A stretch of 64,000 nt of DNA from Woeseia oceani (GCF_001677435.1 NZ_CP016268.1:3275001-3339000); one strand, 5' to 3'; positions 40,303 to 49,735 are shown, counted from the first letter of the stretch. The notes: a model not told the origin generated them from the sequence alone. A program made the numbers and translations.

Positions 40303-40917
40303 TCGGCGGTGCGTGTTATGAATGCACGTGAGTACACAGAAACAGGATCGTCTAGAATACCAAGACTGCCGCTACGATGCAGGGCAACCGGCATTCATAC
40401 ACACACCTCTAAGAAAGACTAAACCCTGGCTTGAATTTGCGGGGGTCGGGTTCTCCCGATTGGGCCAGCGACTAACGGCAACGCTCTTGATCTCGGCGTT
40501 CTGTTAAACCGGAAGGCACCCGAAGCGCAGACTGTCCTCAGTGGTTGGCGAAGAATGTGGCCGTGCCGTCAAGCGGCCTCATGGTAAAGATGTGCACATT
40601 AATCTCCTGAGAGTTGACATGAGCGGCTGCGCATCTCGGCTGCAGAGCGCCAGGCGCTCCTTGTCAGGCCATGCGGTGGTCTGAAAGACGGGCAAACCGA
40701 CCTTATAGCTGTTGCCCTTTCACGAGCGCCGCATTCCGGAAAAATGGAACCGGACACTACCGGGCATCCGGCAACGCACCTTTTGTTCGTCGATTACCGG
40801 GTTCGATCAGTATAGGGATCCGGATTCTTTTTCGCTCCCGCTGGCGGGCGGTTCGTTGAACGAATGCTGGTATATTATCTGTTCAGCTATCAACACGCGC
40901 ACTTGGGGAATACGAAA
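40303..40917. other. Intergenic stretch, no gene seen
   Basis: About 615 bp between divergent genes (giant VWA protein and the lectin-like protein). Frames present lack conserved content. Promoters for both neighbours must lie here; I cannot place them confidently. Confidence 0.5.
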
Positions 40918-41556
40918 ATGCTTAAGAACAGAAAGGTCGCCATGAAAGGCGTAGCACTTTGCGGATTGATCGTCGCGGGCATAGCTCTGGCCCAACAGCC
41001 TACAGGTCCGATGTCCTTTTTCTTGACCAGTGCCGGCTCCGGTAAGGGCGGCGATCTGGGCGGACTCAAGGGCGCTGATGCAATCTGCCAGAATCTGGCA
41101 GAGAGTGCGGGTAGCGAAGGACTTACCTGGCGCGCTTATCTCAGCACTCAGGGTGAGAATGCTGTTAATGCACGCGACAGAATTGGCAAAGGCCCGTGGT
41201 TCAACGCCAACGGCAACCGTATTGCGGCCGACGTGGACGAACTGCACAGCGTGATGAACCGGATAAGTGCGTATACCGCCGTCGATGAACGCGGCCGTGC
41301 AATACCGGGCAGCGGCATGGCGCCCAACCGGCACGACATTCTTACCGGCTCAAAAATCGATGGTACAGCTTATGCCGAAAGCGAAGACATGACCTGCGGA
41401 AACTGGACAGACAGCAGCGACAACGGCAAAGCCCGCCTCGGCCATCACGACTACGCCGCATGGAATTCCGCGCACAATTCCCGTGGTTGTAGCCAGTCTG
41501 CGTTGATCAGCACGGGTGGTGATGGCTTGTTCTACTGTTTTGCTGTGCAGAACTAA
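40918..41556 (+). CDS. Exported protein with C-type-lectin/endostatin-like fold
   Basis: 212 residues from ATG 40918, signal peptide ending in GIALA. Then MSFFLTSAGSGKGGDLGGLKGADAICQ and WRAYLST, typical of the bacterial lectin-like family with a collagenase NC10/endostatin-type fold. Cysteines near the C-terminus (C in MTCGNW, RGCS, FYCFA) could form disulfides. Binding partner unknown. A terminator follows at 41640. Confidence 0.75.
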   Translation: MLKNRKVAMKGVALCGLIVAGIALAQQPTGPMSFFLTSAGSGKGGDLGGLKGADAICQNLAESAGSEGLTWRAYLSTQGENAVNARDRIGKGPWFNANGNRIAADVDELHSVMNRISAYTAVDERGRAIPGSGMAPNRHDILTGSKIDGTAYAESEDMTCGNWTDSSDNGKARLGHHDYAAWNSAHNSRGCSQSALISTGGDGLFYCFAVQN

Positions 41557-41639
41557 GCTTGCCAATACACGCCCTATTGTCCGCTGATTAAGTTTTAGTT
41601 GGTGGACAATGCGCCGGGTGCAGGCTTGTCGTAATTGCT

Positions 41640-41674
41640 AAGCCAGCGGTTGTTGAGAACGGCCGCTGGCTTTT
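41640..41674 (+). terminator. Terminator after lectin-like gene
   Basis: Perfect 10-bp stem AAGCCAGCGG/CCGCTGGCTT with a 13-nt loop and a short T run, between convergent genes. Confidence 0.75.
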
Positions 41675-41720
41675 GCATAGCGAGTGCTGAAGAGCCGATT
41701 GCTGTGCGCTTCGCTGAGCG

Positions 41721-42293
41721 TCAGGGCTCGGCCACATCCGGCGCACTCAAGGCTTTGCTGTAAAAACCCGACGGATCAAAACAGCACACCCGTTTCTTGC
41801 CATCTGCCAGCATCTCGCAGGCATCAGCGATTCGCTTGGCCCGGGTCTTGGCCTGCTTGGCTGAAACAATCCAGTGTATCCAGTCCACACGCGCGATGGT
41901 CGTGGTTGCTTTCCAGACCTTCAACGCCTCGGGTGTCGCCGCCAGTGCCTGCTTGAGGTCTGCCGGAACCTCGGGCTCTGGTTCCTTCTTCGCAGGCGCA
42001 ATCTCCAGCGTGACGGTATCGCCCACCTCCGCGCCAGCCGCCTTACGTAACGTCGTACTCACTTTGAGCCAGTGGCTTCGTTGGCCATCAGGCTCGAGTG
42101 TTTCCTGAAACAGGTAGCCGTTAATCGTGCCGTCTACTGTTGTCCTGCCCCGTCTCGGGAGCTTGGCGCTCGCGTCCTTTGGCAGCAAGACGAAAGACCA
42201 TTGGTCGTCGCAACCGGGTTTGGCAGGACGGAGCAGTTTGGCTTTGAATTGGGATTTCAATTTACCTTCGTACACCGTGATTCCTGCAGCCAT
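41721..42293 (-). CDS. YdeI/OmpD-associated family protein with DUF1905 domain
   Basis: 190 residues. N-terminal DUF1905 beta barrel (GKLKSQFKAKLLRP ... WSFVLLPKD) and a C-terminal YdeI-type helical region (LAATPEALKVWKATT, WIHWIVSAKQAKTRAKRI). Related proteins are linked to bacteriocin or peptide protection in some species, but no role can be assigned here. Stand-alone gene. Confidence 0.8.
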   Translation of the reverse strand: MAAGITVYEGKLKSQFKAKLLRPAKPGCDDQWSFVLLPKDASAKLPRRGRTTVDGTINGYLFQETLEPDGQRSHWLKVSTTLRKAAGAEVGDTVTLEIAPAKKEPEPEVPADLKQALAATPEALKVWKATTTIARVDWIHWIVSAKQAKTRAKRIADACEMLADGKKRVCCFDPSGFYSKALSAPDVAEP

Positions 42294-42410
42294 TGCCTTG
42301 GTCAGATGGCGGTATCCTGACTTTCAGCGTAGAAGTTCGCCTGGAAGCAGCTTCCGTTACGGGAAGCCCCCCGCCTGGCGGCCGGTATTCGAACGACCTT
42401 GCCGTACGAA

Positions 42411-42453
42411 GGCAACTACTCCCGATGCAGCTGTGTCTTTGAGAGTAGTTGCC
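42411..42453. repeat. Perfect inverted repeat/hairpin in gene-free gap
   Basis: GGCAACTACTC and its exact complement GAGTAGTTGCC, 21 bases apart, in the gap 42294-42629. Otherwise I see nothing coding in that gap. It may be a terminator-like or transposon-end relic. Confidence 0.5.
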
Positions 42454-42629
42454 CCTGAGCGGCTCGAACAGCGACATTTGCGCTGCTTCATTTCCGTCAA
42501 TCTTGATGCATTGTCTTCATGAGCATCACCGTATATTTACAGAATACCGGTAAAAACTGAATAGGAATCGTCCATACCCTCAACGTTAGCCGGTATACGG
42601 TTTCTCCTTGAGCTGTCGCCAAGATCAGT

Positions 42630-43020
42630 CTACTGCTGGTCGTGACGCGTCGTTACGAGCAAGCCCGATTGAATGAGAACGTGACCGTCTTTCATTACGA
42701 CGTCAATCTTCCTCAGATCATCGAGGTTTTCGTCTGGCCGACCGTCTACAACAATGACGTCCGCAAGCTTGCCTGCTTCCAAGCTACCCAATTTGTCGCC
42801 CATATCGAGCAAGTTGGCATTTATCAGCGTCGCCGCCTTCAATGCTTCCATATTGGTATAGCCGCCTTGTACGTACCAGTTGAGTTCTTTGATGAACGAA
42901 TCAGGAACCGTCCTGCTCCACTCGCCGATCGTATCGGTACCAACGCCCATGACGATACCAGCGCGTCGCATTCTGTTGAATACATCAAGCATACCTTCGG
43001 CCGTGAGCGAGAACCGGCGG
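42630..43020 (-). pseudogene. Amidohydrolase remnant (C-terminal third)
   Basis: About 130 residues matching only the C-terminal part of imidazolonepropionase-like amidohydrolases: FSLTAEGMLDVFNRM, GVGTDTIGEWS, LKAATLINANLLDMGDKLGSLEAGKLADVIVVDGRPDENL (region, not a contiguous motif claim). The metal-binding N-terminal barrel is absent. Upstream it runs directly into a membrane-protein gene in another frame, so it is a deletion remnant and not expected to be active. Confidence 0.75.
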
Positions 43021-43327
43021 GCTGGTAGTCGGTGAATATCCAGGCATGTAACCGATCGAAATCCAGCATTAGCGACAGCGACGCCGCCAACACACCAAAG
43101 CCGATAACCGGCAGGTAACGAACCAGACCGTCCGTGGAGTTACGGCAAGCAAGAATGACGCCTGCAGCGATAACAAAACTCGGCACGTGAAAAACACCAC
43201 CGGCTACGGGCACCGGAATCAGGTATTCCGCGAACGCCGAACCCGTGCCCCAGATACCGGACCAGCCCTTTGCGCCGGCGATAGCCGCGGGCGTAATCCA
43301 TGCAAGAATCAGAACCAGTACGTGCAT
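43020..43327 (-). pseudogene. Truncated membrane protein fused by deletion to the amidohydrolase remnant
   Basis: From ATG 43327: MHVLVLILAWITPAAIAGAKG, then three or so membrane segments up to WIFTDYQPAGS. After that the frame enters the amidohydrolase sequence out of phase and reads nonsense until a stop. I do not recognise the family. The sharp change from membrane sequence to the shadow of another gene at about 43020 marks a deletion junction. Confidence 0.6.
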
Positions 43328-43611
43328 GCCTGTACCTTTGTGATTGCCTCGAACCGCTGTACTCCTGACGATCAATTCGGAATGACAGCGACGTTGAGTA
43401 TATTCAGTGTCCCTGATTCTGGCTGTGACACAGACCTCGGCGCTACCTGACGGCAATATCGCCAACGATACGAGCGCCTTTCGGGTCCTTTGCAACCTTA
43501 ACTTCCGCTAAATGCCGCTAACTGTGGATGCACGCCGTTGCAAGAGCTTCGTAGTATCCAGATTCGGACGAATACCCGGAACGGGTACTCAAGCAATCGG
43601 GAGAAACACGA

Positions 43612-43983
43612 ATGAGAACGACAGCATTGATACTTGGAATCGTTGGCGGACTGGTGGCCGGTGCGCTTGGTATGAAGTGGCTTGGCGATTTCGGCCAGCT
43701 CAACGAGATGCAACTCGCAGCGGGTGGCGAACAACTTCAAAATATGGGCACAGCAGGCTTGCTGATGATCGTGAGCCTGATACTCGGCGTAACAGGCGGG
43801 ATTATGGCTTGGAAGCGGAAATATCTGCCGGGAGGAGTATTGATGCTGGTAGGCGGGATTGTCCCGTTGTTCTATGCCAAGCAGGCCATACTGTTCCTGT
43901 GCCTGCTCATAGCCGGAGGCATTGTTGCCCTGCTCGCGCACTACAAGTCCGCCAGTCCTGCCAGCTCAACCAGTGTCGGGTAA
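43612..43983 (+). CDS. Small membrane protein, four predicted helices
   Basis: 123 residues, preceded by a GGGAG ribosome site. Hydrophobic segments near residues 5-22, 48-66, 72-88 and 90-107. Hypothetical; no family recognised. A copy of the 80-bp palindrome (R2) begins 28 bp after its stop. Confidence 0.7.
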   Translation: MRTTALILGIVGGLVAGALGMKWLGDFGQLNEMQLAAGGEQLQNMGTAGLLMIVSLILGVTGGIMAWKRKYLPGGVLMLVGGIVPLFYAKQAILFLCLLIAGGIVALLAHYKSASPASSTSVG

Positions 43984-44010
43984 CAACGTCAAAAAGGTGC
44001 CAAAAAGGCA

Positions 44011-44088
44011 GAAAGGTGTCAGGTTTATTTTCGCCCTGTGACCCACGTCGGCCGAACCCGGCGCGGCAAGAAAAATAAACCTGGTACC
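44011..44088. repeat. 80-bp palindrome family copy R2
   Basis: Left arm 44011-44033 (GAAAGGTGTCAGGTTTATTTT) and right arm 44071-44088 (AAATAAACCTGGTACC) with a GC-rich centre. The IS4-family element begins exactly at its right arm. A further partial left arm (AAAAAGGTGCC) lies at 43991. Confidence 0.85.
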
Positions 44089-45191
44089 ACTGCTGTCCCA
44101 CAAAGGGGAATAAAAAAAGGCTTGGTTTTCTCGAATAGATACAATGAGTTGTCTCACCAAACCACTGTATCTATAGGAGGAACCAAGCCTTGGCGCATTC
44201 TAACACCGTGTTGTCACAACTGCTGAAATTGGTGCCGAGACATCAGTTTGAGGCCTTGGCCAGAGCTCATCATGTGGGCCGCCGTTTTCGCAAGACCAGT
44301 CGCTGGTCGCAGTTTGTGGCGCTGGCGACCGGCCAATTGGCAAGGCGGCGGAGTCTTCGCGATATCGTGAGTAATTTGAATGCGCAGAGCGCATCGCTCT
44401 ATCATTTGGGCAGCGGCGCCGTCACGCGTTCGACACTGGCGCGGGTTAACGAGCGGCAACCCTGCGAGTTTTACGAAGCATTGTTCGGAAAGCTTTATGG
44501 TCAGTGTCGCTCAATCGCGCCGCGTCACGGCTTCCGCTTCAAGAATAAACTCTACTCTCTGGATGCATCAACCATCGAGTTGTCGCTATCCATTTTTCCG
44601 TGGGCGAAGTTCCGTGAGCGCGACGGTGCACTGAAACTGCATGTGGGCCTGGATCACGACGGCGGCATTCCGGCGTTCATGAGTTTGACCGATGGCGTGG
44701 ATAAGGCCAAGGGACTACGTGCCGATCAGGCGATCCGATTAACCGACCAGAAATCGATACAGGAAAGCCTGCCCGAACTACATCGCGTGAGCTATGTCGA
44801 TCCTGAGTCCGGGCAGCGTTACGTCTTCTTGACCAATAACTTTGCACTCGCTGCCTCGACCATTGCAGCGATCTACAAACAGCACTGGCAAATCGAATTG
44901 TTCTTCAAGTGGATCAAGCAGAACCTGAAAATCACGTCCTTCCTTGGAGTTAGTAAGAACGCTGTCATGACCCAGGTCTGGGTCGCCATGTGCGTCTACC
45001 TGGTCTTGGCCTACCTGAAATTCCTGTCGAGGACCACGCGCTCAATGCAACACATCTTATGGCTACTACAACTGAACTTGTTCATCCGCCGAGACATCGT
45101 CGCACTGCTACGTGGCGACCCTCCAAGCCCCATACCTATCTCGCCTCAGCGCAATTTGGCTCTAGCGCGGTAACTTTATGGGACAGCAGTG
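44088..45191 (+). mobile_element. IS4-family insertion sequence, internally deleted
   Basis: Ends are perfect 12-bp inverted repeats CACTGCTGTCCC (44088) and GGGACAGCAGTG (45180-45191), with similarity continuing inward. Flanks are ACCTGGTAC (44079) and ACCTGGCAC (45192), a 9-bp duplication with one mismatch. Total 1,104 bp, short for an element of this type. The target is the right arm of palindrome R2. Confidence 0.85.
44190..45173 (+). CDS. IS4-family transposase with missing catalytic segment (probably inactive)
   Basis: 327 residues from TTG 44190, preceded by GGAGG. N-terminal DUF4372-type start (HSNTVLSQLLKLVPRHQFEALAR), first catalytic aspartate in SLDASTIELSLS, then KLHVGLDHDGGIPAFMSLTDG. 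The sequence then jumps straight to KAKGLRADQAIRL. From memory of the family, about 50 residues that include the second catalytic aspartate (DRGY region) should lie between. The YxxRWQIELFFKWIKQNLK-type region with the catalytic glutamate is present (QHWQIELFFKWI). The gap is in frame. Confidence 0.85.
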   Translation: MAHSNTVLSQLLKLVPRHQFEALARAHHVGRRFRKTSRWSQFVALATGQLARRRSLRDIVSNLNAQSASLYHLGSGAVTRSTLARVNERQPCEFYEALFGKLYGQCRSIAPRHGFRFKNKLYSLDASTIELSLSIFPWAKFRERDGALKLHVGLDHDGGIPAFMSLTDGVDKAKGLRADQAIRLTDQKSIQESLPELHRVSYVDPESGQRYVFLTNNFALAASTIAAIYKQHWQIELFFKWIKQNLKITSFLGVSKNAVMTQVWVAMCVYLVLAYLKFLSRTTRSMQHILWLLQLNLFIRRDIVALLRGDPPSPIPISPQRNLALAR

Positions 45192-45307
45192 ACCTGGCAC
45201 CTTATTCGAGGTACCTTATTCGCAACCCGCGTGCGCAAACCGGGCATCGCGTGCCATTCTTTCTTCCACGTGCGTTCAGCAACGGACATCGTCGACCAGA
45301 CAGCACG

Positions 45308-45517
45308 TTATTTGCGTTTGTGGGGTTCCTGAATGATCGTTTTGTTTAGAATTCTGACCTCACCGACCATCAGCAGCCTCATATCTGCAACTATGTAATT
45401 AACGAGGTCGTCGTCGTCGATATCGTCGCCATCGATATCCAAGCGGAACCCTTGGCCCTGCAAGCCGCCTCCATTCGAAAAATCGATCTCAAAATCGAAC
45501 ACCACTCGTTTATCCAT
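45308..45517 (-). CDS. Small acidic protein, conserved type
   Basis: 69 residues from ATG 45517 with GGAAGAG 9 nt upstream. Sequence KRVVFDFEIDFSNGGGLQGQ then an Asp-rich stretch and LRLLMVGEVRILNK. I believe similar small proteins occur in other bacteria but cannot name a function. The region from the IS end (45192) to here holds no gene. Confidence 0.6.
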   Translation of the reverse strand: MDKRVVFDFEIDFSNGGGLQGQGFRLDIDGDDIDDDDLVNYIVADMRLLMVGEVRILNKTIIQEPHKRK

Positions 45518-45886
45518 TTGCAATTACTCTTCCAGTTCCGCGATAACCAAGGGCAGCGCTTCATTGCGTCCGCCTGAACTGCGCCCATAGCTGCCAATCG
45601 AGCTGGATTCTGGCGGTCGTGAATTTACGGGCACAGAACCAACCTGGTGAGAACGACTGACTAATTCCTTTCGGTTGGCTGCCCGTATTTCACGGGTGTT
45701 CGCCTTAATCCGATAGGCGACGTACAGGAGTGAAATAATGACCGCACCGGCACTGACCAGTTCAGCAAGATTGGCCCATTACTATAAACTGAGCTTCTTC
45801 ACGGCTGTCTTCTCGCCGATGTGTTGCCAGCGCAGACCACGGCAACCGCGCCCGCAAACTTTGTCAGCTCCGCTAACTCCCGGCCA
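45518..45886. other. Intergenic stretch, no gene seen
   Basis: About 370 bp between the small acidic protein and the cation antiporter stop. One plus-strand frame (45738-45983) overlaps the antiporter and looks like a shadow. No structured element found. Confidence 0.45.
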
Positions 45887-47461
45887 TCAACGTTCCGGGC
45901 GTACTGACCCCGCTGACTCCTGCTCCGGGTTCATCGCCTGCCACGTGCTACTCGCAAAACCAACGCCGGCTTCGCGGAAATAGCTGTAGGTCACGTCGCA
46001 GCCGGCGGCGAGAATGCGGTCCTGCTCCTCGGCATGAATGTGGGTCGCTGAAAGCAAACCGCGATAGCCTGCGCGCCGCAGTTGTCGGCTGACCAGCAGT
46101 TTCGATTCGATATCGGGGAAAGTCAGCATGATCGCTTTAAGCGAGTGAATGTTTATACGCCCCCAGAAACCGGGATCATCCGCATCGCCGTATACAACCT
46201 TCCGGCCTTCGGCAATGTGACTTTCAACCTTGCCGGGGTCACTGTCGACGCCAACAACCTGCTCGTCTTTCTCACGCAGGTATTCATACGCGCCGGTGCC
46301 CACGCGCCCCATACCGACGATGGCTATTTGCGCGCTGCCAAGAGAAATTGGTGCATCATCCGGATGGTGCCGGGTCGCTTCCAGTTTCTCAAGCTGCGCC
46401 TCATAGCGGTTGAAAAGCCCGTGACTGAAGCGGTTAAGTGGCGCACTGGTGGCAAACGAAATTGCGACAACCAGCGCCATGAAAACGACCCATGCCGGGT
46501 CAAGCAGTCGGTTGTCAACAGCATTGCTAGCGACAATCAGACCGAATTCGCTGTAGCTCGCCAGCGTAAGCGATGCCAGAAAGCTGCTGCGTGCCCGGAG
46601 ACCGAACCGCAGTAACAAGAAAAAAAACAGTACGCTCTTCACCGGCACCAGCAACACCGCGGCGATCGCCAGTAGCAAGATCTCGCGGGTCGGCAAACCG
46701 GTCAGGCCGATACTCAGGAAGAAGCCGATCAGCAGGAATTCCTTCAGGCTCCAGATCGCCGTACTCAGCTCCTGCGCCCGCTGGTGGTTCGCCAATAACA
46801 TGCCGAACAACAACGCACCGAGCTCGGAGCTCAAGCCCAGATACTCGAACAACCAGCCACCGGCCAGAGCCAGCACGGCGCCGAACAGCACCAGCAGTTC
46901 CTCGTGGCCCACCAGGTCGATAAGTTTGTACAGCAGCGGCTGCGCCAGCGGCAGGAACAACAGCAGCATGGCAAACGGTGACGGTGCGTCAGCACCGTTC
47001 AATGCGAGCAGCCCCACCGCGACGACGTCCTGAACAATCAGGATGCCGATCGCTACCCGGCCATGAAATGCCCGCAGCTCCCGGCGCGCCTCGAGGAGCT
47101 TGGAGGCCAGCACCGTGCTGGAAAAACCCATTGCAACCGCAAGCGTGACCGCTACTGGCCACTGGACTCCCGCACCCCAGTGAAAGATCGCCGCACCGAT
47201 GGCGGTCACGAAACCGAGGTGGGCCAGCGCCGTACCCCAGACCTCTGCCCGGACAAGGTTCTTGAAACGCAGTTTGAGTCCGACCGCGAACAGCAGCATC
47301 AGGACACCGGCGTGCGCCAGCTCATCAAGCAGTGGCGTGCCTTCGATCCCGGCCGCACTGAAGGCGAAGCCTGCTGCCAGAAAGCCGACCAGCGGTGGCA
47401 AACCCAGCTGGCGTACGAACAGGCCCAGTGCGAACGCGCCCCCCAACCAAAGTGTCAACAC
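45887..47461 (-). CDS. Kef-type cation:proton antiporter with TrkA-N domain
   Basis: 524 residues, CPA2 family. About eleven membrane helices (GLPPLVGFLAAGFAFSAAG, GFSSTVLASKLLEARRE with the conserved substrate-site region) followed near residue 385 by a cytoplasmic nucleotide-binding domain, IAIVGMGRVGTGAYEYL, and VVGVDSDP. Probably potassium or sodium efflux gated by the TrkA-N domain. Start appears to be GTG 47461. Palindrome R3 lies upstream of the gene. Confidence 0.9.
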   Translation of the reverse strand: MLTLWLGGAFALGLFVRQLGLPPLVGFLAAGFAFSAAGIEGTPLLDELAHAGVLMLLFAVGLKLRFKNLVRAEVWGTALAHLGFVTAIGAAIFHWGAGVQWPVAVTLAVAMGFSSTVLASKLLEARRELRAFHGRVAIGILIVQDVVAVGLLALNGADAPSPFAMLLLFLPLAQPLLYKLIDLVGHEELLVLFGAVLALAGGWLFEYLGLSSELGALLFGMLLANHQRAQELSTAIWSLKEFLLIGFFLSIGLTGLPTREILLLAIAAVLLVPVKSVLFFFLLLRFGLRARSSFLASLTLASYSEFGLIVASNAVDNRLLDPAWVVFMALVVAISFATSAPLNRFSHGLFNRYEAQLEKLEATRHHPDDAPISLGSAQIAIVGMGRVGTGAYEYLREKDEQVVGVDSDPGKVESHIAEGRKVVYGDADDPGFWGRINIHSLKAIMLTFPDIESKLLVSRQLRRAGYRGLLSATHIHAEEQDRILAAGCDVTYSYFREAGVGFASSTWQAMNPEQESAGSVRPER

Positions 47462-47536
47462 CGTAGCCCCCTGACCATTACAGACGTACCGAGATTAGCA
47501 AACATACATCACGAGACCTGCTCCCGGTCGTGTAGA

Positions 47537-47619
47537 AGAAAAAGGTGTCAGGTATTCTTGCTACGTCGTCAGCATCCAGCGGTGAGCGTGAGCAAATTCA
47601 AATAAACCTGACACCTTTT
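47537..47619. repeat. 80-bp palindrome family copy R3
   Basis: Left arm AAAAAGGTGTCAGGTATTCTT, right arm AAATAAACCTGACACCTTTT at 47600-47619. It begins 17 bp beyond the stop of the DUF2200 gene. Confidence 0.85.
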
Positions 47620-47635
47620 CCCCTTTTCCTCTCTC

Positions 47636-47986
47636 TCAGCAGCGAAGAATTTTCTCCATCGCTTTGCCCTTCGCCAGCTCATCGATTAGTTTGTCCAGGT
47701 ATCGAATCTCGCGCATTGTGGACTCTTCTATGTCTTCTACGCGGATACCACAGACCACACCCTTGATCATTGACCGGGCCGGATTGAGCTCAGGTGCCTG
47801 CTCCAGAAATGCTTCGAACGCCGTATTCGCATCGATCTGCGCCTGCAGTTGCTCCTGGCTGTAACCGGTTAACCAGCAGATGATTTCATCCACTTCCGCT
47901 TTCGTCCGGCCCTTTCTCTCAGCCTTCTTGACATAGTGAGGATAAACACTGGCGAAGCTCATAGTGTAGATACGGTGGTTGCCCAT
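47636..47986 (-). CDS. DUF2200 family protein
   Basis: 116 residues. Family signature [37 protein letters not shown] (region, residues 6-42) and [12 protein letters not shown]. Function unknown; family members are common in accessory regions. Followed directly by palindrome R3. Confidence 0.88.
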   Translation of the reverse strand: MGNHRIYTMSFASVYPHYVKKAERKGRTKAEVDEIICWLTGYSQEQLQAQIDANTAFEAFLEQAPELNPARSMIKGVVCGIRVEDIEESTMREIRYLDKLIDELAKGKAMEKILRC

Positions 47987-48159
47987 ATTGCTGCTCTCCG
48001 TCTTATGCGATCTTGCGACCTTATTTGCCGATCAGCACCCGAAAAGTTGACCGTGGCGAGCGTAGCGCATTGCCAGGCTCCACCGCCTTGCGCTCGAACA
48101 CGTGAGGCGAATGCCGCTGCAATAGCGCATAGCCGCAAGGCCAGCGTTAAGTTGGCGCT

Positions 48160-48237
48160 AAAATGTCAGGTCTCTTGTAGCCGGGCAACCTGGAGCGGAC
48201 TATCTCAACGCGGCAAAAAATAGACCTGACACCAAAA
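48160..48237. repeat. 80-bp palindrome family copy R4
   Basis: Left arm AAAATGTCAGGTCT (48160), right arm AAAATAGACCTGACACC (48217-48237). It starts 13 bp beyond the DUF5946 gene stop. The region 47987-48159 has no gene. Confidence 0.8.
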
Positions 48238-48250
48238 TACCCCACTAACA

Positions 48251-48796
48251 TCAACCTTTGCCACTGGTGCCGGCGTTGCCCGCACCGAAAAGCGGTGTCG
48301 CCTTGTGCGAATGGTAATTGGCTTTCTGTGCTTCCCTGACCCAGGCTCGTGTCTGCTCCCAGGCGGATGACCAAGCCAACCACACAGATTGCGCCCACTC
48401 CCTCGACGCAACCAAATACTCGCGTGGCTCTGACAAGGAGTTCAAATGAGTGATATTGATCTTGCCACGACGCAATTGGGGTGGCACCGCAACTCGCACA
48501 AAGACGTGCGGCCCATCGACGAATCGTTTGAGTTCGGGCGGAAGGTGCAAACTCTCACCGACCTCTAACGACCAGCAAATGCCCATCAGATGGGCGGCAG
48601 CCGATTTACTGGAGATCATGTACTTCTCAGTATGCTGCAAGCAGTAGGCATCCACCGTAAGCCGGTGGGCCCGGAATAACACGGGGTCGGCAAATTCCCG
48701 GCCTATAAGTCTCGAGAACACCTCATCGCAGCCCGCAAGGCCGCCTACCGCTTCGGCTCCGCAAGATGGATATTCAGCCTTAGACGCGAGGTTCAT
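48251..48796 (-). CDS. DUF5946 family protein
   Basis: 181 residues. Early cysteines (SCGAEAVGGLAGCDEVF), AHRLTVDAYCLQHTEKY and the C-terminal WAQSVWLAWSSAWEQTRAW are the recognisable family elements. Function unknown. Its ATG overlaps the stop of the upstream nucleotidyltransferase (ATGA), so the two are expressed together. Confidence 0.75.
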   Translation of the reverse strand: MNLASKAEYPSCGAEAVGGLAGCDEVFSRLIGREFADPVLFRAHRLTVDAYCLQHTEKYMISSKSAAAHLMGICWSLEVGESLHLPPELKRFVDGPHVFVRVAVPPQLRRGKINITHLNSLSEPREYLVASREWAQSVWLAWSSAWEQTRAWVREAQKANYHSHKATPLFGAGNAGTSGKG

Positions 48797-49590
48797 GCCA
48801 GATTGTGGACCCTCGATGCAACCTCTTTGAGGTAACGCACGCTTGCCACTTCCGCCTGCTCATTAACGACCAGGCCATCACGTACATGCGCCCGAAGGTC
48901 TCGATAGATATCGATCGAGGCAAGGACAGCGCGGTAACAACTATTCGCATCATAGGCCGGTACTGTTTCCTGCAAGCGGCGGGAATATTCCGGCAGGTAT
49001 TCTTCAATCCTGCGCACACCGAATGGCAGGAACCCGCCAGCATGAAGGGCCAACGGTCCAAGCACTTGTTCCCGAATGAAGCCCAGAAAACCCACCAAGG
49101 CAAACAGATCTGTTCGGCCGAGCCGCAAAGCCGCATAGTGAACCCATGTCCAAAATCGATCCTCTATCCATTGAGGATTCGGCGCGACGGGCGTTGCACA
49201 AGTGCTGGCCAGAACATTTGATAGCTCTGAATCTCTTTCCCAAACAACAACCGGATCGTACGGGCGGTTGCGAATCACCTCCAGCGTCCCAAACTTGATA
49301 TCGACATGAACAATTCGTCCGGTGTCGAAGAGACATATCAACAACCCTGGTTCCCCGACATGCTCGCCGGTGAAAGACGAAACCAATGAACCGAGAGACT
49401 CGGCGATCTCGCGCATAGCCGACAGATCCGGTACCGCCCCGTCCTCGCAAACGATGACGAGATCAAGGTCCGAAAACTCGTCTATCTCATTGCTTACCCA
49501 GGAACCCGCAATGGCGAGACCGAGAAACCGTTCATCGTCCTCGAGCACCTCGGTTGCCCGGCTTATAAATTGTTCAAATTCCTGGTTCAT
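48793..49590 (-). CDS. Nucleotidyltransferase-domain protein
   Basis: 265 residues. Nucleotidyltransferase signature AIAGSWVSNEIDEFSDLDLVIV (G-S then D-x-D near residues 40-45), followed by an all-helical C-terminal region. Resembles aminoglycoside-type or antitoxin-type nucleotidyltransferases, but the substrate is unknown. First gene of a coupled pair with DUF5946. Confidence 0.82.
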   Translation of the reverse strand: MNQEFEQFISRATEVLEDDERFLGLAIAGSWVSNEIDEFSDLDLVIVCEDGAVPDLSAMREIAESLGSLVSSFTGEHVGEPGLLICLFDTGRIVHVDIKFGTLEVIRNRPYDPVVVWERDSELSNVLASTCATPVAPNPQWIEDRFWTWVHYAALRLGRTDLFALVGFLGFIREQVLGPLALHAGGFLPFGVRRIEEYLPEYSRRLQETVPAYDANSCYRAVLASIDIYRDLRAHVRDGLVVNEQAEVASVRYLKEVASRVHNLA

Positions 49591-49735
49591 TGCTGAGTAT
49601 GTATTTCAAAGGAAATGTCAGCTGATCTTGAGTGTCTGCGTCTCGGCAGTTACAGCCGGCCTACACTAACCAACGTCCGCTATCGGACACTTAGCAGACT
49701 CACGGCCGCCCAAATATTGCTACTGGAAAAAATGC

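Noticed and set aside
42839-43495. A single 218-residue protein spanning the membrane segment and beyond
   Set aside because: Its C-terminal part is the wrong-frame reading of amidohydrolase sequence, so it is a fusion artefact of a deletion.
48100-48160. attC-like GTTAAG near 48150
   Set aside because: No matching RYYYAAC partner with complementary arms; only palindrome R4 is supported there.
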